Numbered from the stretch's first letter, positions 23,721 to 38,700 are shown. The stretch: DNA of 64,000 nt from Ectocarpus siliculosus (GCA_000310025.1 FN648720.1:1-64000), one strand, 5' to 3'. Translations and numbers: made by a program. Notes: generated by a model not told the origin, from the sequence alone.

Positions 23721-26700
23721 ATGCCTTTCGCAAAGGCGAAGAAGAAGGACACCGTCGGATGGGTGGCGGCGGCGACGGAGGTGGAGGGCGGCCAAGACCA
23801 GCAGGCGCCCTTCTCCAGCAACGGCATCAGCGCCGGCGGGGGGAGCCAATTCTCGAGCAACAGCACCAGCGGCGCGGCCGAGCGGACGCGCACGTTGGAC
23901 ATGGACCCCGAGGCCGTCTCGCATGTGAGTTGGTGGGGCAAGGAGGAGGAGAACCACCGTGTAGGCCCCTCGTTGAGTCCTTTGCTCTGGCGTTTGGCAA
24001 CGAGTGTAATCGTCTGCGGCGGTCACAGCAGCTTTGGAAGGGCGCGAAGCTCGTCTTTTCCCCGCAACATGTCGCTGTAGATGGGAGACCTGCTCTTTTA
24101 CTTGAGAATATAATTTTTGTGGGCGTCCTCTGGCTACATACAGGGTTACAACAATAGAGCTGCTGTTTGAAAGTACCGCCATTCGTATCTGTGTTGTCGA
24201 CGTTAGGTTTATGGGGATGCTTGTGAGCACCGGCGGTAACCGGTTGTTGTGTTGCTGATGAACCGCGTCCACACGTCCTCTATGCTGTCAAATCTCTACA
24301 CTCCAGACTACCCGGTACTTCCGCGGCATTGCAAACTCTCCTCCTTCTTGTACAGCAGTAGTGCGTGTGCCATGTGTGCGGCGACTACCATAGGAAATGT
24401 AAAGATTACAAACGGCCCAATGCTGTAAAAGAGAATTGCTGCAACAGCAGTCTAATACTGCTGTTCAAGATCATACTGCAGTTACAGTGTTACAGCAGTA
24501 CCCCCGAATCCTGTGTACCGACATCAAAACGCAGCAGCATTATCGGAGCCATTTGTGAGTGCTCCCGTAATGTAGCCCGCATGTATGCCCCGCGAACAGC
24601 CCACCCGAAAGATGATAAAGCACGAGAATGTCCACCACATGGCTGCAGTTGTAGCAGTCATATAGCTACTGGAAGCCTCGGTTCCTCGGTTCCCTCGACA
24701 TACAACGAGACTCGATGCAGCTCGAAAACGGGAAAACACGCGCGGTGGCGTTGACGCGAACCTGTGGACAGGGGAAACGCGCGGTTGAGAACGTCGGCCG
24801 CAATTCTTTATATCTTGACACGCGCTTGCTCTACTTTAGCGTTTGTCCCTGGTTTATCTCAGTCAGCCACAAAACGTCGGGGAACGAACGCCCCGAGGGT
24901 AGGGAATGGGTCACAGAGTTGGAGTCCATACCACGAAAAAACGGCAGGGATACAGAGTAGGGGCTGCTGCAGATGCACCCACCTGCCGGGCATCATATGT
25001 GTCTTGTCTCTGCCGTGCACACACAGGTCCCGCGAACACCTCTAATAATCGAGCAACACGACCGCTAGCACGCCACCCGTGTTTTGAAATCGACAGCCGA
25101 ACACAATCTGATCAACTCACAAATCGCCGTCGAGTCAACTGTTCGAGAGCGCCGCATAACGGTTGTGGCATCCCCACACCTTTTTCCCAGGCGCAGATGT
25201 TACCAAACCTTAAAAAACTCCATCGTACAATATTATAATACGCCTTTGGGATGAGATACACGTATCGATTGGAACCTGCATCCTCAACCAGCCATATCTT
25301 TATGAAAGCTTTGACGCCCACCCGACAGCGCTCCGCGACCTGCTCGGGTTCAACCACGCATGCTCCATCTTGCCAATCAGCACGCTATTGCCGGTCAGCA
25401 CGCGCTAGCCAATCACCACGCTAAGCCAGTCAGCACGCACTAGCCAATCGCCAAGCAATAGCAAATCAGCCACGGGCACACAAAAACACCTTGTCCGCCC
25501 TACATGCTCAACTCAATCTTGTTACCGCGGTCATCAGGTTTGGATCCCCGACCGACAAGACGTGTGGCGCCTGGCGAGGCTGGGGAGGACGACGAAGGAC
25601 TTCGCCAGCGTGACCATCCCGGGCATCCAGGACGAGCCGTTCGACGTCCCCCGCGAGCACACGAGGGCGTGGGACCCTTCGCATTCGCTCTACCTCGAGG
25701 TCAGCCGGAGTTTTGTTGTTGTTCTTTTCATGTGTGCGGCATTTTTTTCTATTATAGTGTCTTACAACGTATGCAGTAGCGTATAGGAGAACGGGTGGAC
25801 TCATTCAAGTGTCGTGTACGACCGTCCCGCCGCCATGGATTACCATGCCGGTAGAATCGCCGCTGCTGCTGCCGCCGCCGGTAGCTCGCAGTGTTTTGTA
25901 TGACGCCCATGCTGCTGTTAGGAATAGACTCTCACTAAAGGAGACTGTATTCGGCGATGGGCGCGACCGATTTCTTTTTTGCACCGTGTGTAGAGACGTA
26001 CTTCTGTGGTTGTAAATTTAGATGCGTACGGGTCCGCGTTATGTTGCTGTGTCTGGAGGAATACCTTGCAGTCGGAACCTGACTGAGGGTGTGGGTGATT
26101 GCGGCGCGTTGACAATCATGATCATTCGCGATCGCAACCGCTGGTGCTGCTCCAAACCTCAGACTCCTGTCGTTATTGTTATTGTGGTGGGTGTTTTTTT
26201 TTCGCATCTGCTCGCGATCACGCCGTGCCGTCTCGATGTAGTCAAAGCAATGTCGGTGGAAGGCATCGCATGTTTGCAACTCGCGTGCTGCTCGCCGAAG
26301 TCATGGGCGTGTTCTTGGCCCTTCCCGGCCGGCAGAAATCGCCTGCGCTATGCATACACACATATTGTAGGCCCGCTCACAATGTCACTAATTACCTCAC
26401 GGACATGGGATACCATCCTCGTTTTCATGTCCACCATTCGAAGGGTTGCGATGCCCTCAAACGGAGCAGTGATGTGTCGCCCTCTGTGGGGTTCGGCAGA
26501 GCGTGTAGTGGAAACCTCTAGCGCCTGCCTCTGTGCTGTTGGCTTCGCAGTGTCATCTTTTCGAGGGGGGCGTCAGATATCATACGCCGGCCCAATTCCT
26601 AAGGACCCTACTCCACAGCAGGAAAACTAGTGCCGAAAATGGCAATGTTGGAACCGACTGGCCGACATGTTTCCGAAATTCGTCCTCTTCCTCGTGGAGT

Positions 26701-29700
26701 AATCGTGCGTTGAACATTGGTCCAGAGGGTGTGATATCTGTGTCACCAGTGGTAGTCCCGTACTGTTCGTAGTGTCGTTTCTTTTTGCTTTTGTCGGGCA
26801 GGATGCGATGAAACTTGGTAGCCTTCACGGCACTAAGGTTTCTCTGAAGCGCTCTTCTTACCACGATGTTATTTCCATCTCGTGTACATCTTGCGGCCAA
26901 CTCAGAAGCTTCGGCCCCACAAACGTCTACCATGCTCTTCTCACACCGCCGTACAAACATGTTCTTCTTCTCTCCTGCACAGGATGCGGCCAAGCTCAAC
27001 AGCCTCCACGAGGCCGCTCTGCTGAGCCTCCTCCACACTCGCTTCTGCAACGACGACATCTACACGTACACGGGGGACGTGCTCATCTCCGTCAACCCGT
27101 ACAAGACCATCCCTCTGCTGTACTCGATGCCCCACGACAACTCCGACGCCATCAAGCGCAGGTGCGGTCGGTGGTTGACATGGTATGCTCTACACCCTGT
27201 ACTCTCGTTTTTTGTTTCTTGCGTGAGTTAGATTTAGGCGCAGCCAGATGATGCCGAACATACCCTCCCGTGTGTTGTGTAGCGCTATCCCTGCCTCCTC
27301 GCCCCCACCCCCCCATCTGGGACAAGTGCAGCCGAATGGGTGACATCGACCTTTAAGCTGTCCTCCCCGATGACCGGGTGTACTTGTACTGCCCACCCTT
27401 TGAGTACGGGCGAATTGTTGCCATCCAGTGGATATAGTTTCGACGCTTCGACTGCCGGCAGCAACCATCGCCCTCCTCTTCGCACTATCGCAACCTTTGA
27501 ACGCTCCCCACCCATGTTCCTCCGAGTTTATAACCTCTGGTAGTCACGTTTTTGATTGGTAAATCGGGCAGGGTCACCGCCGGCGTGGGGAGGCTGTCTG
27601 AGATCGAGAGACTCTGCGCCAACGGCGGCGGCGACGGCGGCGGTACTGAAGACGGGTCCGAAGACAGCGACTGCGACGACGGATCGCAGCACCAGCGCGG
27701 GAGCTACGACACGCGAGGGAGCGATATGGGCGGGGTCTGGGGGGCGGGCGGCGGCGGCAACCATTCGTCCTTTCGAGACCCCCGCGGGAGCGGGGGCGGG
27801 GCTAGCGTGACGTTTAGCGAGGGCGGCGGCGGGTTCCGCCCCGCCGGCGGTGGCGGCGGCGGCGGCGGCGGCGGGCGTGGCGGGGGGCACCCTGGGGAGA
27901 GCAAGAGCGATTCGGTAGGGTTTTGTCGTTATTTTGGTGCAGTGTGTCTGGGTATGGTCGCATTCTGTGTCGGTCGGTATCCTGTGTCTCTGTCCATTTG
28001 TCACTTGAGGTAGTGATCATGGTCACCGTCAGAACAATCTTGGGGCAGATCGGGTCACGGAAGATTGCATTCTTGCGGGCACTTTCCGTGGACGCGACCA
28101 GAGTACTTCTGTTGGGGGAGAGCCTGCACATGTTTGGGAGGGGGGGCTACGTTGAACCCCAAAATACTTTCATCGCGTTAGATACCACATCCGCCGGAGC
28201 AAATCTACAGCTCTTTTTGTCCACGACGAAAAAGATGCCGAATGGTGCGTTTCGGCATGCTGTCGACGAGACGGGTGCAAAGTCGCGAAATCCGGCGCCG
28301 TTACTGTTTGTGCTGCAGAGTGAGTAATCGGGCTCTTCAATCGTGCTCTTCAGAAACGTTCGACATTTTTCTTGGCCTTGCAGCCTTTTCTGTGTCCACC
28401 GCATGAGGGGATGATAAACTAAACGTCCGCTGCGTTCCCTTATTGGCACGTCTGAAGGTGCTGGACCACCCCCACGTGTACGCGGTGGCCGACAAAGCGC
28501 ACCGTTTCATGACGAACCCTACCGCGGGGAGGCTGTCCGGCGGCGTCGCGGGAGCGAGGAAGCGGGACCAGAGCATCATCATCACGGGAGAGAGCGGCGC
28601 CGGGAAGACGGAGGCCGCCAAGTAAGCTTAAGCTATAGTAGGATTTTGCTGCTTTTTTGGCCTAATGATTTGCACTCTGAATGACCGGCTGGGAATGTGT
28701 TGGAGGCGATGGGAAGGGGGTTCCGGGTGGTCGTTCGTGCTGTATTTTTTCTCACGACCATGGACGTTGGCCTTCCATGTCTTCGGCAAAGGCCGGGACG
28801 GATCACACGACGGACTTTCGCCGGTTAGGGTCTTACGTCTTTCATGTGGGAAAGTGGCAAGAGATGGCGGGTGGGAGGGAGGGGGTCATGCAACAGGAAT
28901 TTTTGGGGGAGGTTGTCTCGCGCAGGGGTAGCAGACGGTCCCCAGACGGCCACGAAGTATATTTGTTGGGTGGTTTTGTCTCTCATGCTCTGCTTCAACC
29001 GTTTCGCGTATCACCCCCCGCTCGCGCACGCTGCCGATTGGGAACGACAGCCCGGGATTTCATCGCATCGAGTGGTGATGACCATCCGACAACAGCCCGT
29101 CAATCCGTCCATCTGCTTATCTGCTTCTTTCGAACGGCACGTCGTGACAGTGCCGGTCATGTCGTTCGCGAACGTATTCACCAACACCCCAGCCTGCACC
29201 GCTCTTTTTACACCCCCGTGCCTTTTTCTCGCGCCCCTGGCTCTCCTTTTCTCTGTTGTTGTCGCGTTTCCAAAAATAACACACACACGCAATCAAAGGT
29301 ACGTGATGAAGTACCTTATCGCCGCATCCAAGGCCGTCACCGCCGAAGCCGAGAACGGCGACCCCGCGGGCGGCAGCAGCAAGAAGGCGGGGGAGGGGGG
29401 GTCGTCGCGGGCGGCGCTGGCTGCTGCGGCGGCCGCCGCGGACACGGCGAGCGACATGGAGAGGCGGCTGCTGGAGTCCACGGTTGTGTTGGAGGCCTTC
29501 GGTAACGCAAAGACGGTTCGCAACGACAACTCCTCTCGATTCGGTGCGCAGCAGCAGCAGCAGCAGTAGCAGCAGGACAGCCACATGAATGCAGCCACTG
29601 CGGGTGTTCTAGTTTTCCACGTACCGTATAGTTTGCTTGTTTTGGTCGCCGTTGGAAGACTTTCATGTGTTTTTTTTTTTTTTTATAGCACCGTCATTCA

Positions 29701-32700
29701 ACCGAAACTCCCCACTGGCCTTGTGGCGTCCTGCACAATGTACTGTACGTCGCCGGTGCCACGTTCGTCGCTGGTGCTTGTGGCGCCGGCGACCCCGAAA
29801 AATCGTCAAGCTACCAACCACCCGTTGTGTCGCGAGTTTGAACCTGTGGGTTGCGGCTCCTCGCCTGACGTTGGCCTGTAGAGCCCTGCGTCTAGTTCCG
29901 TTGTGTTATGCTCACAGGTGAGTACGTACGTAAAGCTAAGTGCCTGGAAGATTGTTCCGTTCTCGTGTTCTCTCAAGCAACGCCTAGGGTAAGTGCGCCA
30001 ATTCTTGTTTCCGTTGCCGCGCTACCTCCTCCTCTCAGGCAAGTACATCAAGCTGCAGTACGGCGCGGACTGGAAGCTGGGCGGTGCGCGGACGCTGCCC
30101 TTCCTGCTTGAGAAGAGCCGCCTGGTGCACCAGGAGCACAACGAGAGGAACTACCACGTCTTCTACCAGCTGTGCAAGGGGGTGAGACCTTTGTCGGAGA
30201 CCGTTCCGTCCTTTCCTTGTTGTTAGATGAAGAAGAGTTTCGTGGTTGCGGAGGTTGTGGTGGATGTCTGCTTCGAGACTGAGGCTGAACGCTGCCCGGT
30301 GCTTTTCCAGGAGTATCATGCCTGCTTTTCGAATATCGTCGCGCGCAACAAGATGTGTTGCGACGCACGCCTACTGCTGTATTGCAGCTGTCACTCCGCC
30401 GTGTGTCACCTGGTGATGCATGGCAACCGCGTTCGTTCGCAGACGTGCTGTACTCTGTTCGGTACTCCGGTTGGATCTGTAGCCGTCATAGGGGTTGTAC
30501 TCGTCTCGTGGGGTACTCTTTATGGGCTTGTTGCAATAGGTTCACTCTGTGGCGACCGTACATACCAACAATTGGTGGGTGTGAACGCTCTTATGTCAAG
30601 CGGGTTCTCGCTGTTTTTTGGTCTTGTGTATGCGTGCGATGTCCGAGATGCCGGTGACGTTGTACCTTGTCTGGGACAAGGTGTGTGGGTACCGGGTACA
30701 TACGATACAAGACAACCCAACAGGTGGTCACATATTTTTCTTTAGCGAAGGCGTTAGATACCGCTGGGGTGTGACTTCTTCAATCGTCCACGGTTCTCAA
30801 AACTTCCGCACCATGCGCGTGACTTCCTCTTGTTGTAACGTCTGTGCTTGTGCCCGTTCGTTGTTTGCGTTTCTCCCCATGCGATCGTGATGATGATCGA
30901 AAAGGTGCCGGACGAGCTTCGCCAGAGCCTGAGCGTTGCCAATGCCCCGGAGTTCGAGATGCTTCGGAAGGGAGGCGTGTTCATGCAGAGCGATGAGGTG
31001 GGGGAGGGTGATCCGAGCGTCTTCTCTCACCACTAGTTGTATTCTCTCTTTCTACATGTTTTGCTCGAGATTTTCCCCCCAAGGGGAGCGTTTTCGTGCG
31101 GAACGTTAAGTTTCTCGCACCCTCTACTACATACTTCTGCCCGTACCGTGCTATTGATGGTCCCCCAGCGTGGCTGGTGGTGCTGCATGCTTGTATGCTG
31201 TTTCTAAGCAATCACCCTCTTCTTGCGACATGGCCTGTTGGGGTGCCCTACTCTAGTGTCTGATGCTCGAATCGAATCGATTCTGCCTTTGAGCTCATTC
31301 TTCCAAGCGTCGTCTTCTTTACGAAGTGATCCGGGCGGGGCGTCTGGCGTGAGCACGATTGTGGTGATCCATGCCACCCACGATACCCCCACTATCGCAA
31401 TTCTAATCTATTCACGACTTTCCAGGTGGACGATGCCAAAGAATTTCACGACCTGGCTTCAGCTACAAGTATGACCCCATGCCAGTCGCGCCCCCCCCCC
31501 TCAACGGCTTTTTATTGTAAATCCCATTTAGTACGTTTAAGGTGGACGTTGCCGCGCGGAGTTCCACCCCCTGGCCTCTGCTATGACCTCACGCTGCCCC
31601 CTCCACGCCGCTTAATTGCCAATCCCGTTTTTACGCTTCAGGTGGATGATGCCGAGGAGTTCCACTGCCTGGCCTCCGCGCTGTCCACCCTGGGAGTGAC
31701 CTCGGAAGAACAGGAGGGGCTCTGGCGGCTCCTCGCGGCCTTGCTGCACCTGGGAAACATTATTTTCTGGGAGACCGACGGCGACGGCGGTGACGGCGGC
31801 GACAATGATGGAGGGGACGAGGGTGGGTCGGGGCTTCGTCTGGAGAGTCCCCTGCTGGCGCTGGAGGACGTGGCGAGCATGGCCGGGCTGCCCGCAGACC
31901 GCCTCGTGTCCTCCATGCGCAAGAAGGTCGCGATGACGGGGAGGGGGAGCTTCCTGGAGATCCCGCTGAACCCTACCCAGGCCAGGGACAACCGCAACGG
32001 CCTGGTGAAGCACGTCTACGGGCAGGTGAGATCACAAGGGGCGGTGGGCGTGCGCGGGAGGGGTGCGTGTGCCTGTGTTCGGACGAATCAGCCGGGGCGA
32101 ATCGGGTGGTCGATGGACTCAGATAGATGTAGATCTTGGTGCGCTCGCATGATATGTAGGAATGTTTCTCGCGTTCGTGTTTTGTGTATGTTGTGTGTTT
32201 ACTTACGTGTATGGTGTGTTGGTTTGTTTCGGCTGCACAAGTTGGCAGGCGAGTATTAGTATGAGTATTAATATTAGTTTTAGTATTAGCATGCCTACAC
32301 TCTTTGTGTCGTGTGGCGGTCGATTCAACGCTGTAGCGTCGCGAGAGCCAAATCAAGCTTTTGAGAAATGGCTGTCGAGCGGTATTTCCTCGAAGTGATA
32401 ATTTCAGGTGTTTCGAAGTGTATTATTGTTTTGAACACCCAGCTGCTGCATGTTTCCCGCCCCCTCCCCCCTCTCTCCCCATGTTCACACAACTTTTGCC
32501 ACCTACCGTTGGTGCTGTCTGTGGTGGGGGTGAAGGTTTTCAACTGGCTCGTGGGCAAGATCAACGAGGCGCACAGGTCTGGAGGCGGCGCTGACATGGC
32601 GGACACGGTAGCTTTCGTGGGCATCCTCGATATCTTCGGTAAGAGGTTGGACTTTTCCTTTAGTTTATGTACTTGTTCGGTTGTTCGATTTTTTTTTATT

Positions 32701-35700
32701 ATTATGACAATCGTGCTGCAAATGTGGATGGTTTGCCCGAACAACGGTTTGGTGCGCCAGGCTACGTACATCAGCTGTATGGTGAGAACGAGCTAAATAC
32801 TTCCATGGCAACGCGACATGGAAAGAGGATCCCAGGGTATCCCTCTCTCTCTGTGTACCAATAGCCAATATTTGCAACAGCCACGTCGTTAAGTTTTGAT
32901 CAATCCTGTCGGTCCCTTTCTCACATGACCAGCTACTCCTTTTCAACTTTTTTTTTGCGTGCGAGGAGTACCTCGTGCAAAATATCGAGCCTCGGGGCAC
33001 GCTGGATATCTCCGCCTGTTGCATTTCGGCTCCTGAATACAACACCTGTGCAAGTCGTCGCCATTCCGGAGTTTTGTTCCATTCTTGGTTGTCCTGCGAT
33101 TGCTGTATACGTACTTCAACAACGACAGGGTTCGAGATCATGGTCCGCAACAGCTTCGAGCAGCTGTGCATCAACTTCGCGAACGAGGTACTGCAGCAGC
33201 AGTTCAACAGCCATGTCTTCGTCCTCGAGCAGGAGGAGTACGAGAAGGAAGGGTACGTCCTCGTCCCAAAAGGGTCCCGTCTTAGTACTCGCCCTGAGTA
33301 GTGCTCGTGCCGTTTCCAGTCTACGTGTACGTTGTCTCATCAGGTACAGGAGAGGCGGCAGCAGCAGCAGTTATCTAAGCTTTCTTCTCTTGATCACCGC
33401 TTCGAGAATGGCCGGGCAAACCGGGACGCGTTCGTTGTAGGCCCTGCGACTCGTTCGTCTCCTACCCACCGACCCGCTCCGCGGGCGTGACCCACTACGA
33501 CGATGGAGTTTCTGTTCCATGAATGCCTACCGTCTGTTATGGGCGTTGTCTCTAGTTGGACAGACTCCCCTTCATCGGTGATGTCCTCCGCACACCGTCC
33601 GCGGAGCACCAATCGTTCACTCACGCCTCCATTCAAGCTGGACTGACTGGAACACGACCGAGACAGGCCTGTTACATGGGTATCCGTCTGCTTGAAATGC
33701 TTCCGCGTGTACGGACAAGTCTGGCTGCGGAATTGAAGATTCATTTTCTCGTCCCATCCCTCCGCCGCTTGTCGTCCTCGCCTTTTGCGTGTTTACTTCC
33801 ATTCCTGTGCGCCTCATGCGCCGCTGGTGATGCGCGGTTTAATATTTCTCTCTGTAAGGTTGGACTGGACGATGATCGAGTTCCAGGACAATCAGCCGGT
33901 GATCGACCTCGTCTCTAAGAAGCCCCGCGGCCTCCTCATCCAGCTCGAGGAGCAGGGGCTGCTTGGACGTAGGGCCAACAACAAGGCCCTCTTGCAGGTA
34001 TTTGAAGTAACTTAGGGTTTCGGCGGAAGTTGGCTGTTATACCATCGAGCTGATGTCTTTTTTGTTCACAACAAACCGGTTTTCGGTGGAGTCTGACCTT
34101 CTTTTTGGAGGGGTTTGTGGAGCAACTTGTTTTGTTAGCATCCCCGGATTCGTTTGGATGGTTTGGATGTTTGGATAGTGAGCGCCCTAGAGTCGCTAGA
34201 TGGATTGGGCAAGACGGGGTTGAACAGGACTAACGCGTGCGGAAGGTGTAAGCTGTTGGAGTGTTTTCTCTCGTCTGGAGTGCCACGATGACAGCGGCTC
34301 CTGCCCTCGCCTTGTAGCTAGTTGGTTTGTCGTGCCTGGAACAATACGCACGCCGCACGAATCCCGCTCTGCCTCCCGCACCTGGGTGTACCTGAATCAC
34401 GGGGTCCGCCTGTCGTCCAGATCGAGTTGGTTGGGGTACGACTTTGGTGGGGGGCAGCCTCCCGTCCCCCGGGGCATGTCGGGAACCCCCCCCCACCCGA
34501 CAACTTGTGATCCGCCTTTCGGTCCCTCGACCCTTGCCGACACGCAACCTTGGAATTCTTTTGATACGAATCTTTCGTCGCCTCCGACTCCATTTCTCGC
34601 GCGGTGCTCTATACCTCAACCCTCTCCTGTTGACCTCAATGCATTAGATTCGGATGCCTCCTCCCTACAATGTCCCTTTAGTCGAGTGCTCTTCCGTGTC
34701 GCGAACCTGTCTTTTTTTTTTTTTTGTCATTCGTCCGTGCTTGTCGCAGCTGTACCACAACACGCACCTGACCAAGAGCGCGTGCTACTCCAAGCCTCGC
34801 TTCGACTCGACCGAGTTCATCGTGCTGCACTTCGCGGGAGAGGTATGTATGTTTGCCATTGCATTGCTGTTATTGATGCTGGTTGTGATTGTGTGTGTGT
34901 TGCTGGGTTCGTTGCTGTTCTTGCTTGCGGTAGTTCTGGGTGCCTTCACAACGAGCATACTCCTCTGACGAAATCTTAAGAGAAAGCTGGTGTTCTTCGG
35001 GGGTTGAGCTACAATGTACGGCCAATATTTACCACGTGAGTAATCACTCCGTTCTGCTTTCATTCATGTCAATCGCTTGTTTCTCTCGCCTCTTATGCTT
35101 TTGCTGCTCAAGGGTATCCCTTCGCGGTCGCCCCGCACTGCCCCCCCCCCCCCTCGTGATGCTGATGGTCCCGTGCCGTATCGTTATTTATTTTTTCGTG
35201 TTGACGTAGGTGGTGTACGACATCGAGGGTTTCTTGGAGAAGAACAACGACTCCCTCCACGACAACCTGCTGGACCTGCTGGATACCACGGTCGACCCGT
35301 TCCTCCGCCGCGTGGTGGAGTTCGTCGATCCCGAGGCTGGAAGTGAGTCGATCACACATACCGTGTACCTTCTACCTTGTCCTACGGTAACGACTACCAC
35401 TGTTTAAGACAGATTGTTTGGGAGAAAGTTGGGTTAAAGAGGGTGTTGCCTTGTTCCAACCCTCTCTTGGACCGTGGCCGCAACTGTGTGCTTGCCGGTA
35501 CGTACATGCCATTTGATGTTGTTGAATCGAACCGTGTACTTCCGTTCCATCTTATTCGTTGGGTATAGCCGTGGGTGCTGTTGGTGTTTTCGGATGATGT
35601 CCCCGTGGTACGTACGTCTGCTTGGTCGGCGAGGGTGATGCCGGCGTGACTCGATGTCGAAATAGGCCCGCCCTCCCTTCCAAGGAACGTTGGGAATCGT

Positions 35701-38700
35701 TGGGCTAGGCAGCATCTTTTGGTTGTAGATGGTGTTGGTTGATACAGTTCCAATGGGTTGGCTTTGATTCGCGACATGGAAATTGCAGATGAAACATTGC
35801 AAGTTGGCAACAGGACACCTTCCTGCGTGTTGATGTTTATGGACGAAAGTGGAGGCGTCTCACGATACGTCCAAGTGCACGCGCTCTTCGGAGAAATATC
35901 AAACGCCTTTGTTCACACAGAAACTTCTTTCGCCCCCTTTCGCCCCCGCTCCTCGTGTGCTTTGGCGTCTATTTCTTCCTTCCCCCCTGACCCGCTCTAC
36001 CTTTCTCTTGTTTCCGAACTCTCGCCCGCGCCGGTGTCGACTCTCGTGCATGCATTCCCTTCTGGCTTCTTCAACAAACAACGAAACTGGAACCGGGGGA
36101 CGAGCAGTGGAGCCCGCCGCTTTCAACAGCAACGCCGCCTTTGGAAACCCCTTGTCCCCCGCCGTCTCCCCGATGCGGCAAGCAGCGACGGCGTACTCCC
36201 CGACGTCGCCGATGTCCCCGACGTCCCCCGTAAGAACGCCTCCGGCGGCGGGCGGAGTGGCGGCGGCTACCGGGCGGTCGCCGCCCCCTTGGGCCAGCGG
36301 GGGTGCCGGAGGCGGCGGTGGTAACCTGAAGACGTTTTCTTTCGAGGATCAGCGCCGGGGCGGGGGTGATTGCGGGTCGTCCCCCGGGGCTGTCGGCGGC
36401 GGATCCCCGGCTACCGCGCTCCGCTCCGTAGGCAGACAGGTTTGTTTCTTTGTCCTGTTGATACGTTGAGTCGAGGGTGAGGGAGGGCGGGGCAGGGTGC
36501 GGTATTGGAAGGATGTCGGTGGACACTATTCTCGTGATGTTTCCCATAGACTTTGGCACGATTTCGTTTTGTTGTGGGTGGGTGGGTGGGTGGGCATGTC
36601 TGTGTACCTTTATCGGAGAGGCGAAAGGCTCGTGGCGAACTCTAGGTACCCTCGAATTTTTCACCGTAGGAGGTTTGACTGCATCCCCGCGCCCCACCCT
36701 CCCTCCTGCCCTACCGTTGCTGCCCGCGAACTTGCCCGTGTGTGTGTGCCCACTTGCTTATTGACTATTTTTTTGACAGGAGAGTCGTAAGCCGCGCAAT
36801 GCCGCTTCCGGCGGCGCGAGGGTGTCTCAGATGTCGTCGACCGTGACCGTGTCCAAGGCTTTCCGGGGACAGCTGCAGAACCTCATGGCCACCCTGCGCG
36901 CCACCGAGCCGCACTACATCAAGTGCATCAAGCCCAATAACGTCAAGGCCCCGGGAGGCTTCAGGTACTACTTTTCTGTTGGTGAACGTACATGTGCGAA
37001 GTGATTGCTTGTTTTTTATACTGTACAGGGACGGTGGGGGGGGGTAAGGCAAGGCAAGGAATCGGGCGGGATGGGTTGTGGGGGCAACGCGGGGTGTTCA
37101 GCAACGGCTGCGGCGATGACAATAGAAGCATGGGAGGCGCACGGTGTCCGACCAGTCTTGTGTTTGTTAGAGTCATGTGTCTCCCCTATCATCGCCCCTC
37201 ACCCGAGACGCCCCGTTCACGCTGCTTCGGCCGTTTGTTGGGTTGCCGCTGGTGCTGCTGTGTGATGGTGGTGATACAGTGCGCATTTGGTGCACCAGCA
37301 GCTGAATTACTCGGGAGTGCTGGAGGTGGTCCGCATCCGCAGGGAGGTAGGTCCGCCCAAATTTATTGCTGTGAACGGAGGAATTAGAAACATTTCCCAG
37401 ATCTACGTATGTTTTTGGGTCCTTGGAGTGCCGGGGGCGGAACGTATGGTGCGCGAATGGTTGAATTTTTTATTTTTTGCTGCTGTCTATCTGTGACTTG
37501 CTTTCGTGAAGTGGCTGCTTACCTCTTTGGTCTCCACCGTGTTCTGTAGGCAGCGATTCTGGGCCAATCCGAACCGCGGTCTCAATACCGTTGTTTTCAC
37601 GCGGTCAGGATTTTTTGTAGTCTGGCAGTCTTGGAAGTCGTCGACCAGAGCTTCGTCGTCCGCACGTCGACGTACAACCCAGAATGACCCCCCGCGAGTG
37701 TCAAAAGCATGTAGTAGCGCCAGCCAAAACCCGCCCAAGTTGGGTCTACTCCGACGTCAGGCGTTCCCCGACCCAATACAGAACTCAGTTTTATTTTATG
37801 TATATCTCTACGAACGAACTCCTCTGGCAGGCGTACCCCGGGCGCACGCCGTTCCTGGAGTTCTTCGAGAGGTTCGAGCTGTTGCAGCGGCAGCTGACGA
37901 GGGCGTCTGTCGACGGCGGCGGGGAGGGGGGAGGCCCTTCCCTGCCTTCGGCCGCCCACGCCACCGAGGAGGAGGCTAAGGAGGGTTGCCGCACCATCCT
38001 GGAGGCCTTCTTGCCCGAGAAGTTGTACCAGATTGGGCACACGCGGGTGAGTATGGGAGAGGGTGTGTGGAGAGAGGGGAGATGTCGGGCACCGCGCGTT
38101 CGTTGAACCAGCATGTTTTTGTGCTTTTTTCTAGGGCTTGGGGAGAGTGTGCATGGAGATGGGAGGCGTGGGCCTTGTGATCAGCTTGTCTGCTTTCGTG
38201 TTCTGGGATTTGGGGAGAGTATGTATTGTAGCGGTGGGAGGCGTGGGGCTTTGGAGCAGTACGCCTCCTTTTGTTTTTGTTTGTCTGGGGGCGGGCTTGC
38301 ATCGCGTTGGTGCAGAGGAGAATCGTTACGCAAGTGAGGTTCACAACGAAGTGAGTGCGGCTAGAGTCCTTTACTTTACGGGTCACAGAATTTTGAGTGT
38401 GGGAAAGCCGTGCATGGCTCACAACGCAGTCAATTTAGGGAAGAACAGTGCAAGTTTTGCGCGCTGGGTGGACTTCAGCTGTGCAGGGCAGGGAACAACC
38501 AAAATATGCATCCAAAAATGTTTTTTGTTTCGGATATGGGCTAGCGATGGTTAGAGTCAATTCTTTACTCGTCGTGAATGTTCTGCTTCTCGGTATGTAC
38601 GTACGCATGTTCGGTTGAGCAATTTCTCTTCTTAACGCCCTCGCTATTTTTCTTGTCTTCGCTGCTGGTGATCTGCGGCTTCTGCGACTCCGTACTTGCG

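Noticed and set aside
23628-23928. Poly-Ala ORF upstream of the myosin start
   Set aside because: It is a different frame read through the GCA microsatellite and does not join the next exon in the right frame.
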